Shown piece after piece: positions 43,343 through 52,674 of a stretch of DNA of 64,000 bases (positions are counted from its first letter, which is position 1; the number at the start of each line of letters is the position of its first letter). Below the pieces are notes generated by a model that was not told the origin of the DNA, did not search any database, and saw only the letters and a program-made list of their open reading frames with translations. Where the stretch lies: the NCBI RefSeq assembly GCF_000515115.1, contig NZ_AZXF01000011.1:172704-236703 (forward strand), given 5' to 3'. A program made the translations under genes and the position numbers. Origin of the DNA: Nocardiopsis sp. CNT312. Lineage in GTDB: Bacteria; Actinomycetota; Actinomycetes; Streptosporangiales; Streptosporangiaceae.

Positions 43343-44713
43343 TCAGGTTTCCGTTCCTTGCAGTGGTGTGGGGGCCGTCTCCGGTACGGCACCGCCGAGG
43401 AAGGCCAGGACGCGGTCGGCGGCCCGGGCGGCGGAGGAGACCGCGCCCTCGCTGCACGGACGCAGCGCGATCCAGTCGCCCGCGTAGTCCACCGCCGAGG
43501 GCGGGCGCGCGGCGAAGGCCGGGCGGGCCGCCAGCGCCTGCGGCGAGGGGGCGGGCAGACCGTGGCGGAAGCGGTGGACCCTGTGGGCGCGGACACGGCC
43601 GGACAGGCCGGGCATGAGGCGCTCGGCGCTCTTCATGAGACGCCGCACCACGTGTGCGTCGGAGGCTCCGAGGAGTTCCGCGGTGCCCTGCGGGGAGGCG
43701 ATCAGAGAGACCAGGCCCCGGCCACGGGGTGCCCGGGCCGGGTGCTTGTGGTGGTCGACGGTGACCACGTTGAGCAGCGGGTCCTCGGCTGCGGGCACGA
43801 GGACGGCGAAGCCGCCGCGCGCCCCCGCGGGGGCCGTCGGGCGGTCCAGGACCAGGGAGAGGCGGAGCATGGGCGCGTAGGCGCACGCCCGCAGGTAGGC
43901 GCGCTCGTCCGGGTGCGCCCCCGGGTACAGGCGCGCGGCGACCGGCGCGGGCACCGCGAGCACGGCCGCGCGGGCGGTGACGTCACCCTGGGGCGAGGAC
44001 AGCAGCACCCCGCCGGGCACGTGTTCCACCCCGGTCACGGGGTGGCCGGTGCTCACGTCAAGCCGCTCCGCCAGGATTCGGGCGAGGGTGTCCATGCCGT
44101 CGCGGTAGGTGCGCCAGTGGGCGGTACTGCCCGCGGAGGCCAGGTGCGCGGCGAAGGGTGCGGCCGCGGTCCGCTCGGGGTTCCATCCGAAGAACCCGGC
44201 GGCGAGCGGCCCCAGCAGCCGCTCGACCAGCTCGGGGTGGTGGTCGGCGAGGAGGTCCGCCAGGGTGCGGGTGCCCAGCCCTGAGCGTTCGGGGTGTTCG
44301 GGGTCGGCTCCGGCGGCGGCGATCGCTACCTGCAACCGCACCAGGTCGGCGCGGGCACGCAGGGACAGTCCCGCGCCGGTGAGCAGCCCCAGGGGGCGGC
44401 CCGCGTGCGGTCGGACCCGGCCGGAGCGCCACACGCCCAGGGCTCCGCGGACGCGTGGCACAGCACCCGGGTCGGCGTCCAGCCCGAGTTCACGGATGAG
44501 CCTCCAGGTGGCCGGGTAGGCATCGGCCGGGGGGAGCATCTCGGCACCGGTGTCGATCAGGCAGCCGTGCTCGCGCAGGGTGCGCGTTCGCCCGCCGACC
44601 GCGTCGGCGGCCTCCAGGACCCGCACGGTCCGCCCGGCCCGGGCGATCGTGTGGGCCGTGGCCAGTCCGGCCGGCCCCGCACCGACGACGGCGACGTCGG
44701 CCCGCCCGCTCAT
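43343..44713 (-). CDS. FAD-dependent oxidoreductase of the amine oxidase/protoporphyrinogen oxidase superfamily
   Basis: 456 aa with VVGAGPAGLATAHTIARAGR and LEAADAVGGRTRTL at the N-terminus, then FFGWNPERTAAAPFAAHLAS and a C-terminal VDYAGDWIALRP in place of the usual FAD-binding 'aGd' segment. Relatives oxidise amines or desaturate isoprenoids and porphyrinogens. Coupling to the UbiA gene (ATGA) suggests that it acts on a prenylated intermediate. Confidence 0.82.
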   Translation of the reverse strand: MSGRADVAVVGAGPAGLATAHTIARAGRTVRVLEAADAVGGRTRTLREHGCLIDTGAEMLPPADAYPATWRLIRELGLDADPGAVPRVRGALGVWRSGRVRPHAGRPLGLLTGAGLSLRARADLVRLQVAIAAAGADPEHPERSGLGTRTLADLLADHHPELVERLLGPLAAGFFGWNPERTAAAPFAAHLASAGSTAHWRTYRDGMDTLARILAERLDVSTGHPVTGVEHVPGGVLLSSPQGDVTARAAVLAVPAPVAARLYPGAHPDERAYLRACAYAPMLRLSLVLDRPTAPAGARGGFAVLVPAAEDPLLNVVTVDHHKHPARAPRGRGLVSLIASPQGTAELLGASDAHVVRRLMKSAERLMPGLSGRVRAHRVHRFRHGLPAPSPQALAARPAFAARPPSAVDYAGDWIALRPCSEGAVSSAARAADRVLAFLGGAVPETAPTPLQGTET

Positions 44714-45696
44714 CCGAGGGCCCCCGCGAGCACCGGGGCGGCCAGGTTCGCGGCGATCAGCAGCACCACGGTGAGGCGGTGGGTACGGATGGCCAGCAGC
44801 CGCGCACGCAGGATGTCGCCGCGCACGAACCCGATCACGAGCTGGGCCAGGCGCATCGCGAAGACGGGGACGAGCACCACGGGGAACCACCACGGGGAGA
44901 TCCCCGCCAGGGTGGAGCCGACGACGAGCAGGCTCTCACCGACGGTCAGGGCGATGATGAAGGCGGCGTTGAACCGGCGCGGGACGATCGCGGCGACGGT
45001 GATGCGCCCCGCGGCGCGGTCGCCGTCGGCGTCGTTGGTGTTGGAGTACAGGCCGAAGATCATCGGTCCGAACCCGAACAGCAGCGCCTCGACCAGGACG
45101 AACCCGCTGAGCTCTCCGGTGAGCAGCGCGTAGGGCACCACGATCCAGCTCACGCCCAGGCCGATGAGGAAGAGCTCCTGGAAACCCCGGTAGCTGATCT
45201 TCAGACCCCAGGAGTACTGGACGGAGGCGAGGAGGGTGAGGGCGGCGGCGGCCACGGCCCACAGCGGCCGGTGCGGGGCGAGTGCCACCACGAGCACCCA
45301 CAGGGCGACGGCACCCGCGGTCGCGGCCCAGGCGAAGCGCAGTGCCTGCGGTTCGGTGAGGGTCCCGGCGACGAGGGGTTTGCGGGCCAGGCGGCGCCGC
45401 GCCGCGTCGGAGCCGTAGTTGGCGGCATCGCTGCCGTCCCGGTAGCCGGTGACGTCGTCGAAGGCGACCATCGCGGCCACCAGGACCACCTCGGCGAGGA
45501 GGATGAGCGCGATCATCCCCAGGGTCTCGGGCTGCCAGCGCACCGCGGGCGCGAGCATGACCAGGACCAGGGGCAGGCCGATGTAGTAGTCGACGATGTC
45601 GAGTTTGGCCAGTCGGACGTAGGCGGCCAGGCGTGCGCGCCCGGTGGCCGGCGGTGCGGCCGGCGCGGTGGTGGGCGGGCTGAGCTGGTCGGTCAC
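44710..45696 (-). CDS. UbiA-family prenyltransferase
   Basis: 328 aa, about nine hydrophobic helices. Two Asp-rich motifs are present: AFDDVTGYRDGSDAANYG (first) and YSNTNDADGDRAAGR (second, the N-x2-D-x3-D type), which bind the Mg-diphosphate of a prenyl donor. The first motif is DDxTGxxD rather than the NDxxD of ubiquinone enzymes. GTG at 45696 has an AGGAGGGG site and overlaps the aminotransferase stop. Product and acceptor are unknown. Confidence 0.85.
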   Translation of the reverse strand: MTDQLSPPTTAPAAPPATGRARLAAYVRLAKLDIVDYYIGLPLVLVMLAPAVRWQPETLGMIALILLAEVVLVAAMVAFDDVTGYRDGSDAANYGSDAARRRLARKPLVAGTLTEPQALRFAWAATAGAVALWVLVVALAPHRPLWAVAAAALTLLASVQYSWGLKISYRGFQELFLIGLGVSWIVVPYALLTGELSGFVLVEALLFGFGPMIFGLYSNTNDADGDRAAGRITVAAIVPRRFNAAFIIALTVGESLLVVGSTLAGISPWWFPVVLVPVFAMRLAQLVIGFVRGDILRARLLAIRTHRLTVVLLIAANLAAPVLAGALG

Positions 45697-46844
45697 GGGT
45701 TCCCCTCCTGCGGGCTGCGGGCGAAGGCGCACACGGCGTCGGCGATGTGCTCCACGCGGGCGTCGCTCAGGTGCGGGTAGAGCGGCAGTGAGATGGTGCG
45801 CCGCGCGGCGGAGGCGGCGCGGGGCCAGGGCCCGCCGGGTGCGGCGTGGGGGGCGAACGCGGGCTGGGCGGGCAGGGTGCGGGGGTAGTACACGTGGGTG
45901 GCCACCCCGTGGGCGGCCAGGTGGGCGCGCAGGGCGTCGCGGCGCTCGGCCAGGAGTGTGTAGACGTAGTGGCAGCGGCCGTCGCCGCCGACCGGGGGCG
46001 CGGTGATCCCGGCGTCGGCGAGGTCGGCGAAGCGGGCGGAGTAGTACGCCGAGATCCGCGCCCGGCGCTCCAGGCGCTGGTCGAGCCCGCCCAGGCGGTG
46101 GAGCTGGAAGGCGGCCATCACCTCGTCGAAGCGGCTGTTGTGGCCGATCCGGTGGTGCAGGAACCGGTGTACACCGTCCTGGCCGTGGTTGCGCAGCATG
46201 CGCACGGCCGAGGCCAGGGAGGGGTCCGAGGTGAGAACCGCTCCGCCCTCGCCGGGCATGCCGAACGTCTTGACCTGGACGAAGGAGTAGACGCCCGCGT
46301 CGCCCCAGGTTCCGGCCGGACGCCCCGCGAGTGTGCCGCCCTGGGCCAGGGCCGAGTCCTCGACCAGGCGCAGCCCGTGCCGGTCGGCCAGGGCTCGGAA
46401 GGCGGGCATGTCCGCCATGGTGGAGAACACGTGCGCGGGCATGAGCGCCCTGGTGCGCTCGGTGAGGGCCGCCTCCGCCGCGGCCGGGTCCATGGTCAGC
46501 GCCGTGGGGTGCACGTCGACGAAGACGGGGCGGGCGCCGCGGGCGATGACGGTGCTCGCCAGCGGTGCGCAGCCGAACGCCGGTACCACGACCTCGTCTC
46601 CGGGTCCGATGCCGAGCGCTGTCAGGACCAGGGTGAGCGCCGAGGTTCCGCTGGAGCAGGCGACGGTGTCGGTGCCGGTGCGCTCCGCCAGAGCGCGTTC
46701 GAGCTCTGCGGTGCGCGCGCCCAGGATGAACTTCTGGGACGGGTCGGTCCCGGTCTCGTAGAGCACCCGCAGGAGGGTGTCGCGGTCGTCGTCGAACAGG
46801 TCGGGCGGGAAGAAGGGGATGTCCTGTGTGGCCGTCGCGGTCAC
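45693..46844 (-). CDS. DegT/DnrJ/EryC1/StrS-family PLP aminotransferase (second copy)
   Basis: 383 aa. The PLP-lysine is in YSFVQVKTFGMPGEGGAVLT, with SSGTSALTLVLTALGIGPGD at the cofactor phosphate site and EDSALAQGG around the PLP-ring aspartate. These enzymes aminate keto-sugars or cyclitols. Coupled on both sides by GTGA overlaps and only distantly similar to the neighbouring copy, so two amination steps or an aminase/dehydratase split are possible. Confidence 0.88.
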   Translation of the reverse strand: MTATATQDIPFFPPDLFDDDRDTLLRVLYETGTDPSQKFILGARTAELERALAERTGTDTVACSSGTSALTLVLTALGIGPGDEVVVPAFGCAPLASTVIARGARPVFVDVHPTALTMDPAAAEAALTERTRALMPAHVFSTMADMPAFRALADRHGLRLVEDSALAQGGTLAGRPAGTWGDAGVYSFVQVKTFGMPGEGGAVLTSDPSLASAVRMLRNHGQDGVHRFLHHRIGHNSRFDEVMAAFQLHRLGGLDQRLERRARISAYYSARFADLADAGITAPPVGGDGRCHYVYTLLAERRDALRAHLAAHGVATHVYYPRTLPAQPAFAPHAAPGGPWPRAASAARRTISLPLYPHLSDARVEHIADAVCAFARSPQEGNP

Positions 46845-48046
46845 CGGCGCCTCCCGGAGTAGAAGTCCTCGACCGCGTCGCAGACGCGGTCCACCTGTTC
46901 CTCGGTCATGTCGGGATGCAGCGGCAGGGCGAGCGCGGAGCGGCACGCCCGTTCCGCGCGGGGGAAGTCGCCCGGTACGTGGCCCAGGTACGCGAAGCAC
47001 GGTTGCAGGTGCAGCGGGAGGGGGTAGTAGGTCTCGGTGCCGATACCGGCCCCCGCCAGGTGGGCGGCGAGGGCGTCGCGCTCGTCCACCTCGACGAGGT
47101 GGACGTAGACGGTCCGTCCGCCCCCTGGGTGGGGCGGGGTGTCGCCGGGCACGGCCCGCACGCCCGGGACGGGTCGCAGTCGTCGGTCGTAGTGCGCGGA
47201 CAGGCGCGCGCGGCGGTCGATGCCGGTGTCGAGGACGGCGAGCTTGGCCAGCAGCACGGCCGCCTGGAGGTCGTCCATCTTGCTGTTGCAGCCGGGCACG
47301 ACGGTGGGGTTGGCGATGCCCGGGAAGTGGCCCACGGTCCGCCCGCTGCGGCCGTGGTGGCGCAGGGAGGCGGCGGTCTCGGCCACCGCGTCGTCGTCGG
47401 TGAGCAGTGCTCCGGCGTCGCCGACCGCCCCGAGTGTCTTGGAGGGGAAGAACGAGAGCACGCCGCCCAGGCCCAGGAGTCCGGCGTGGACGCCGCGCAG
47501 GCGCATGCCGATCGCCTCCGCGCTGTCCTCCAGGACGGTCAGGCCGTGTTGGCGGGCGACCGCGTGCACGCCGTCCATGTCGGCGAGCCGGTCGAACAGG
47601 TGCACGGGCATGACCATGCGGGTGCGCTCGGTGGCCACGGCCCGTACGGAGCGCGGGTCGATGCCGTACCCGTGCTCCTCGATGTCGGCGAACACGGGCA
47701 CGCCCCCGGCCAGCACGACGGCGCTGGCGGTGGCGATGAAGGTGTAGGCGGGGACGATCACGCCTTCCCCCGGGCGCAGTCCGGCCGCCTTCAGGAGGAG
47801 GACGAGGGCGTCGGTCCCGGAGTTGACGCCGACCACGTGGCGGGCACCGGTCCACTCGGCGAGTCTGCTCTCGAATTCGGCGACCATGGAGCCGTGGGAG
47901 AACTTCCCGTCGTCCATGACCCTGAGGCAGTTCTCGCGTATGTCCGGCCAGAGCTCCTGAAAGGTCTCCGACTGGTCGAAGAAGGGAACGGGAGGCCGTT
48001 CTCCCGCCCCGAGGGGGGCTTCTGGGGACGAAAGCGTTCTCTCCAC
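46841..48046 (-). CDS. DegT/DnrJ/EryC1/StrS-family PLP aminotransferase (first copy)
   Basis: 401 aa. NSGTDALVLLLKAAGLRPGE, VLEDSAEAIG and the PLP-lysine in LSFFPSKTLGAVGDAGALLT are intact. The sequence resembles the sugar aminotransferases that act on 3- or 4-keto sugars. GTG at 48046 lies behind AAAAGGA. It is the first gene of the coupled block running to 37.6 kb, with the EF-hand gene 117 bp upstream. Confidence 0.88.
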   Translation of the reverse strand: MERTLSSPEAPLGAGERPPVPFFDQSETFQELWPDIRENCLRVMDDGKFSHGSMVAEFESRLAEWTGARHVVGVNSGTDALVLLLKAAGLRPGEGVIVPAYTFIATASAVVLAGGVPVFADIEEHGYGIDPRSVRAVATERTRMVMPVHLFDRLADMDGVHAVARQHGLTVLEDSAEAIGMRLRGVHAGLLGLGGVLSFFPSKTLGAVGDAGALLTDDDAVAETAASLRHHGRSGRTVGHFPGIANPTVVPGCNSKMDDLQAAVLLAKLAVLDTGIDRRARLSAHYDRRLRPVPGVRAVPGDTPPHPGGGRTVYVHLVEVDERDALAAHLAGAGIGTETYYPLPLHLQPCFAYLGHVPGDFPRAERACRSALALPLHPDMTEEQVDRVCDAVEDFYSGRRR

Positions 48047-48163
48047 TTTTTCCTTTTCCGTGGCGCGGGAGGGAGGGCCGGCGCCCGGCCGCGGCGGATC
48101 GGCTGCGGCGGGGCACCGGGAAGGGGGAGCGTTCGCGGGGGGACGGCGGCCACCGTCCCCGTG

Positions 48164-48691
48164 TCACGCTCCCAGCAGCGGGATGTCGTTGCGGCCGAGG
48201 TGGTAGTCGCGGACCGCGGCGATCAGCTCGGTGGTGGACAGCTTGCCGCTGGCGTCGGTGTCCATCTCGGAGAAGGCCTGGTCGGCCTCGGCCCCGCTGA
48301 GGCCGATGGCGGCGAACCACTTCTCCATCTCGGCCGGGCTGATCTCTCCGTCGCCGTCGGTGTCCAGGACGTCGACGATCGCCTGGATGGTGGGCTGGAC
48401 CATCGCCGCGAACCCGGCGTCGCCCTGGCTGATGATCTCCCGCTCAGCCACCTCGATGAAGGCGGCCCGGTCCATCCGCTGGGTGCCGGCGCCGGCGGCC
48501 AGGCGGTCGAACATGCCCATGTAGGCCTGGCGGAGCGCCTCACCCTTGGGGGTGCCCTCGGCGCCCAGGCGCGAGATGATGCCGTTGGCCTCGGCGTCGA
48601 AGTCCGAGCGCTCGATCACCCCGTTGCCGTTGGAGTCCCACAGGCGGAAGCGGGCCTCCAGGCGGGAGGCGGACTTGGTCGCGGTGGTCAT
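48164..48691 (-). CDS. EF-hand calcium-binding protein
   Basis: 175-aa calmodulin-like protein with three good EF-hand loops, DSNGNGVIERSDF, DTDGDGEISPAEM and DTDASGKLSTTEL, and a fourth degenerate one. Similar small EF-hand proteins (calerythrin type) occur in actinomycetes. It sits between the two halves of the biosynthetic cluster with intergenic gaps of 117 and 159 bp, so it probably has its own promoter. Role as Ca sensor or buffer unknown. Confidence 0.9.
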   Translation of the reverse strand: MTTATKSASRLEARFRLWDSNGNGVIERSDFDAEANGIISRLGAEGTPKGEALRQAYMGMFDRLAAGAGTQRMDRAAFIEVAEREIISQGDAGFAAMVQPTIQAIVDVLDTDGDGEISPAEMEKWFAAIGLSGAEADQAFSEMDTDASGKLSTTELIAAVRDYHLGRNDIPLLGA

Positions 48692-48850
48692 AGGGGTCCT
48701 CGCAATTCATGGAGAAGAAAATACACAGAAATCAGGCACAACAAAGGGTTTTCCATCGAATCCGGAGCGCCTTTCGCTGCACGCACAGTTTATCAAGTGC
48801 AACCGGACAGGAAAAGGCTCCGGGGAGATTAATTCAGTCGGCTTGAATTT

Positions 48851-49327
48851 TTATATCGGACATTTATCGTCAAATGACGGATTTTTCGGATGGCAGGGCC
48901 GCGGTTCCCCGGTCGGCCACGGGGCACCCTGACGGAAGAGCACCGCCTCACCCGCGTCCAGCCCCAGCTCCCGGCCGGTCGGAACGGGGACGGCGTGGAT
49001 CAGCACGTTGTAGTGGTTGGGCAGGTGGCAGCCGTCGAACCCCAGTACCGTCCCCACCCTGCGGGAACCGATCCACACCTCGTCGCCGCGGTCCACCACC
49101 CCGGCCGAGGTGATCTCGGCGAACCCGAGGAAGCCCACGCGGTCGATCCGGGCCCCCTCCGCGGTCTCCGTGTGGTCCGTGGCCACCAGCTCGTGCACCT
49201 CGCCGGGGCGCACGCACCGGCTGGCGTAGGGCATGAGCCGCATCCCCCTCTCGTCCCTGCGGTGCACCAGGACCTTCACCAGGTCCGCGGCGACCTCCCG
49301 CTTGGGTCCGTCCTCCTGCGGGTTCAC
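48851..49327 (-). CDS. Conserved DUF6917-like protein
   Basis: 158 aa. The sequence ADLVKVLVHRRDERGMRLMP, RCVRPGEVHELVATDH, VGFLGFAEITSAGVVDRGDE and FDGCHLPNHYNVLIHA matches a small conserved family of unknown function that I recall from biosynthetic-type loci. It has no signal peptide. GTG overlaps the dehydrogenase stop (GTGA). The fixed LPNHYN and GECHEL-type residues hint at an enzyme or binding protein acting on the same intermediates. Confidence 0.65.
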   Translation of the reverse strand: MNPQEDGPKREVAADLVKVLVHRRDERGMRLMPYASRCVRPGEVHELVATDHTETAEGARIDRVGFLGFAEITSAGVVDRGDEVWIGSRRVGTVLGFDGCHLPNHYNVLIHAVPVPTGRELGLDAGEAVLFRQGAPWPTGEPRPCHPKNPSFDDKCPI

Positions 49328-50262
49328 CTTCCCGCCCCCTCCCGGTTCCGTTCCTGCGGGCGCACCGCGCGGCGGTAGGTGTCACCGACGAGCCGCAGCG
49401 CGGACGCACCGCCCGCGTCCTCGACCCGGCCGCCGCGCACCCTCTCCTCGAAGTCGGCGAGCACCCCGGTGTACTCGTGCCACAGCGACGCCTTGAACCC
49501 GTCGTGGCCGGCCAGCATGTCCGCGCCGAGCACGGCCCCGTCGGTGGTACACGCCACCGCGTCCTTGACCTCGCCCGGGTAGGACCAGTCCAGGAGCACC
49601 CGGGCGGCGGCCCCGCCCGCCTCCAGGCGCACCTCGGCCCACCGGTCGGTTCCCGAGCCGTCCCGCCCCACGCGCGCCTCCACCACCTGGGCCGGGCCGA
49701 GCAGCCACTCGACCAGGTCGAAGGCGTTGGGCCCGTTGTCTGCCACGCATCCCCCGCCGCAGCGGCGCGGATCCAGGTACCAGGTGTCGGCCCCGGCGTG
49801 CTCCTCGATCCGCTCCAGGTAGCGCACGGTCAACTCGGCCACCTCCCGTCCGGCCAGCTCCCGGCGCAGCCGGGCCACCGCGGAGTTGTACCGCCGGTGG
49901 AAGGCGGTGAAGAGCACCGTGTTCCTCTCCCCGGCCAGGGCGGTGAGCGGAGCGGCCTGCGCGGCGTCCAGCGCCAGGGGCTTCTCTACGCACACCGCCA
50001 CCCCCCGGTCGAGTGCGTCGGCGCAGATCGGGGCGTGCGCGTCGTTGGGGGCCGTGACCACGAGCGCGTCCAGGGCGGCCCCCTCCAGCATCCGCCGGTG
50101 GTCGGTGTAGCCGGGCACTCCGAGCGGGTGCGCGGCCAGCGCGTCCGGGTCACGGTCGCACACCGCCGCCAGCTCCAGGCCCGGAGCGTTACGCAGCGCT
50201 GCGAGGTAGAAGCGGGAGATCACGCCGAGGCCGACCAGGCCCACCCGCAGCCGCCGTGTCAC
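49324..50262 (-). CDS. Gfo/Idh/MocA-family dehydrogenase
   Basis: 312 aa. NAD(P)-binding motif VGLVGLGVISRFYLAALRNA and catalytic-lysine motif VCVEKPLAL (EKP) are present, with WYLDPRRCGGGCVADNGPNA in the substrate domain. The family oxidises sugars, inositols and related polyols, typically to 3-keto forms that are then aminated by DegT enzymes. GTGA overlaps on both sides. Confidence 0.88.
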   Translation of the reverse strand: MTRRLRVGLVGLGVISRFYLAALRNAPGLELAAVCDRDPDALAAHPLGVPGYTDHRRMLEGAALDALVVTAPNDAHAPICADALDRGVAVCVEKPLALDAAQAAPLTALAGERNTVLFTAFHRRYNSAVARLRRELAGREVAELTVRYLERIEEHAGADTWYLDPRRCGGGCVADNGPNAFDLVEWLLGPAQVVEARVGRDGSGTDRWAEVRLEAGGAAARVLLDWSYPGEVKDAVACTTDGAVLGADMLAGHDGFKASLWHEYTGVLADFEERVRGGRVEDAGGASALRLVGDTYRRAVRPQERNREGAGR

Positions 50263-51386
50263 GGCCCCTCCAGAGCGGTCGGCGCGCGCAGGCCCGCCCG
50301 CGACGCCACGTCCACGAGTTCGGCGTAGACCGCGCCCTCCAGCGGGACGCCGTCGCGCCGCCGCTCCCGCGCACGGTGGTACTCGTACCAGCCGGGGTAG
50401 CGCACCGGCTCGGCCGGATCGACGGGCGGACAGTCCACCAGCGCACCGAACAGCGCCTCCGCGTCGGCACCGGTCCCCTGCCTCAGGGTGTCGGGGGCGA
50501 TGGCCGCGACGAGGAAACCGATGTCGTCGTCCCGACCGCCGTCCCCGCCGTGGGCGTCGGGGTGGGGGCCCGTCCCGGAGCCGGACACGAGCGCGGACAG
50601 CACCTCCACCATGAGGGCCAGGCCGAAGCCCTTGTACCGGCCGACCTCCCCGCCCAGCCACTCCAGGTGCGCGCGGCCCTCGTCGAGTGCACGCGGGTCG
50701 GTGACCGGAGCGCCCACCTCGTCGCGCAGCAGCCCCTCCGGCAGGGGGCGCCCCTCCCGGGCCGCCTGCCGGACCACCCCGGTGGGCGCGGCCGTGGTGC
50801 TCATGTCGAGCAGGAACGGCGGGTGGGCACCCGCGGGCGCGGCGAGGCTGATCGGGTTCGTGCCGAGCATCGCCACGGCGGCGCCGGGGGGCCGGGCGAT
50901 GCGCTGGCGTCCGCAGTTGCTGGCCACCAGGCCGACCATGCCGCGTTCGGCGGCGCGCAGCGCGTGGTGGCCGGCGCACCCCAGGTGGGTGGCGCCGCGC
51001 ACCGACACCAGGCCGATACCGTGCCGCTCGGCGCGTTCGGCGGCCAGGTCCATGGCCGCGCCCGCCGCCCACAGCCCCAGAGCGCGGCGGGCGTCCCAGA
51101 GCACGGACGCGCCCAGGTCGGTGAGCACCCGGGGTTCGGCGGCGGGGTCTGCCCTGCCCTCGTCGAGCAGGGGGAGGTAGAGCCGGGTGAGGTTGGCCAG
51201 GCCGTGCGAGCGCGGTCCGGCGAGGTCGCCGTGGCACAGCGCCCGCGCCGCCCGTTCCGCGCGGTGCGGTGGCAGGCCCCGGCCTGTGAACACCGACGCG
51301 GTGAAGGCGAGCAGCGCCGCGGCGTCCACGCGTACGGTGCCCGGTGCGGGCGGGGACTGCGCGGTCCCCAGGGGGGTCGTGGTCAC
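50259..51386 (-). CDS. Malate/L-lactate dehydrogenase-like (Ldh2) oxidoreductase
   Basis: 375 aa. Family segments GDLAGPRSHGLANLTRLYLP, GATHLGCAGHHALRAAERGM, MLGTNPISLAAP and YKGFGLALMVEVLSALVSGS are present. The Ldh2 fold includes malate and ureidoglycolate dehydrogenases and imine reductases such as piperideine-2-carboxylate reductase. The imino-acid option would fit an amino-compound pathway, but the substrate is undetermined. The gene starts one base beyond the M20 peptidase stop. Confidence 0.83.
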   Translation of the reverse strand: MTTTPLGTAQSPPAPGTVRVDAAALLAFTASVFTGRGLPPHRAERAARALCHGDLAGPRSHGLANLTRLYLPLLDEGRADPAAEPRVLTDLGASVLWDARRALGLWAAGAAMDLAAERAERHGIGLVSVRGATHLGCAGHHALRAAERGMVGLVASNCGRQRIARPPGAAVAMLGTNPISLAAPAGAHPPFLLDMSTTAAPTGVVRQAAREGRPLPEGLLRDEVGAPVTDPRALDEGRAHLEWLGGEVGRYKGFGLALMVEVLSALVSGSGTGPHPDAHGGDGGRDDDIGFLVAAIAPDTLRQGTGADAEALFGALVDCPPVDPAEPVRYPGWYEYHRARERRRDGVPLEGAVYAELVDVASRAGLRAPTALEGP

Positions 51387-51387
51387 G

Positions 51388-52674
51388 TCAGGGCCGTCCC
51401 ATCATGTCGTCGGTGCATACGGTCAGCAGGCGGGCCACCGCGTCGGCGAACCCGTCGAGCTGGTCGGCGCGGACGTACTCGCCTTCGGCGTGCGCGTGGT
51501 TGTCGGCCAGGTGGCCGGGACCCAGCACCACGGTGCAGGCGCCCGCCGCGTGCGCCATCCAGAGGGCGTCGCAGGTGAAGGGCGTCTCGCCGTCCGGCCA
51601 GGGCGCGATCCCGGCCCGCCGCAGCAGGGCACGGCCCCACGGGTCGCGGTCGTCCAGCACGGGCAGTCCGCGTTTGAGCCACTCCAAGCGGGCAAGGCCG
51701 CGTGCGTCGGCGGCCGTGCGGTCGAACAGGGCGGTGCCCGTGAAGTCGGCGGTGAAGGCCTCCAGGCCCTGGTCGAAGGCGCGCTCCACGGCCTCTTCCA
51801 GGGCTGGCCCCGCCTCCGCCCGGCCGTAGGAGAGGTTGAGCAGCAGGTCGCCGGTGCCGTAGACGCGGTTGTGCAGGCGGCCGGTGTGCAGTCCGGCCAC
51901 GCACACCGCCCCCGTCGCGGCGTGGGCGTCCAGGGAACGCCCCAGGTGCTGGGCCAGGAACCCCAGCAGGACGGAGGCGTTGTGTCCGGTGTGCGGGCGG
52001 TCGTCGACGGCGTCGGCGCCCCGGACCGAGATCCGTGCGGTCATCGAGGCCGTGCTGCGGGTGAGGAAGCGCGTCCGGGTGGGTTCGCAGAACACGTTGA
52101 GCCGCCCGGTGTGGCCGCGTTCGACGAGAGGTCGGGTGCCCAGCACCCCCATGGCGCCGCCCTCCTCCCCGGCCACGGCCTGGACGAGCACCGCCACGTC
52201 GCGCCCCAGGGCGGGACGGCGCTTGCGTGCGGCACGCACCCCGGCCAGCAGCGCCACCGCCGGCCCCTTGGCGTCGACGGCGCCACGGCCTCGGAAGACC
52301 GTGCCGTCGAAGCCCACCGGCGGCAGTCCGGCCACCGTGTCCAGGTGCACGTTGAACATCACGGTGCGCTCGGCGGGCGCCTCCGGTCCCAGACGCAGCA
52401 CCGCGCTGGGCTGGCACTCCAGGAACCCGGGGGCGTCCCGCGCCGCGTCGCGTACCGGCAGGGGCACGTCGGGGCGGTCCAGGTCGCCGGGGGAGGCCGG
52501 GGCGAGGTGCACCGTCCGGAACCCGAGTCCGGCCGCCGCGCGGGCGTAGAGGTCCTGGGCCTCGTACAGGCGGGGCTCGGGTCCCTCCGGCCCGGTCTCC
52601 AGGGGGCCCGCGGTGGGCAGTTCCATCAGCCGCAGCAGCAGGTCGTGGTCGCTCCGGTCCAGGCGGACGCTCAT
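51388..52674 (-). CDS. M20-family metallohydrolase (ArgE/DapE/ACY1 type)
   Basis: 428 aa. Two-zinc residues are visible: His/Asp in MFNVHLDTVAG, bridging Asp in GRGAVDAKGP, the Glu-Glu pair in AVAGEEGGAMG, Glu in FCEPTRTRF and a final His in GPGHLADNHAHAEGEYV. These enzymes remove acyl groups from amino acids or amino compounds, or cleave dipeptides. In a biosynthetic operon a deacylation late in assembly is likely. ATG overlaps the isomerase gene stop. Confidence 0.85.
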   Translation of the reverse strand: MSVRLDRSDHDLLLRLMELPTAGPLETGPEGPEPRLYEAQDLYARAAAGLGFRTVHLAPASPGDLDRPDVPLPVRDAARDAPGFLECQPSAVLRLGPEAPAERTVMFNVHLDTVAGLPPVGFDGTVFRGRGAVDAKGPAVALLAGVRAARKRRPALGRDVAVLVQAVAGEEGGAMGVLGTRPLVERGHTGRLNVFCEPTRTRFLTRSTASMTARISVRGADAVDDRPHTGHNASVLLGFLAQHLGRSLDAHAATGAVCVAGLHTGRLHNRVYGTGDLLLNLSYGRAEAGPALEEAVERAFDQGLEAFTADFTGTALFDRTAADARGLARLEWLKRGLPVLDDRDPWGRALLRRAGIAPWPDGETPFTCDALWMAHAAGACTVVLGPGHLADNHAHAEGEYVRADQLDGFADAVARLLTVCTDDMMGRP

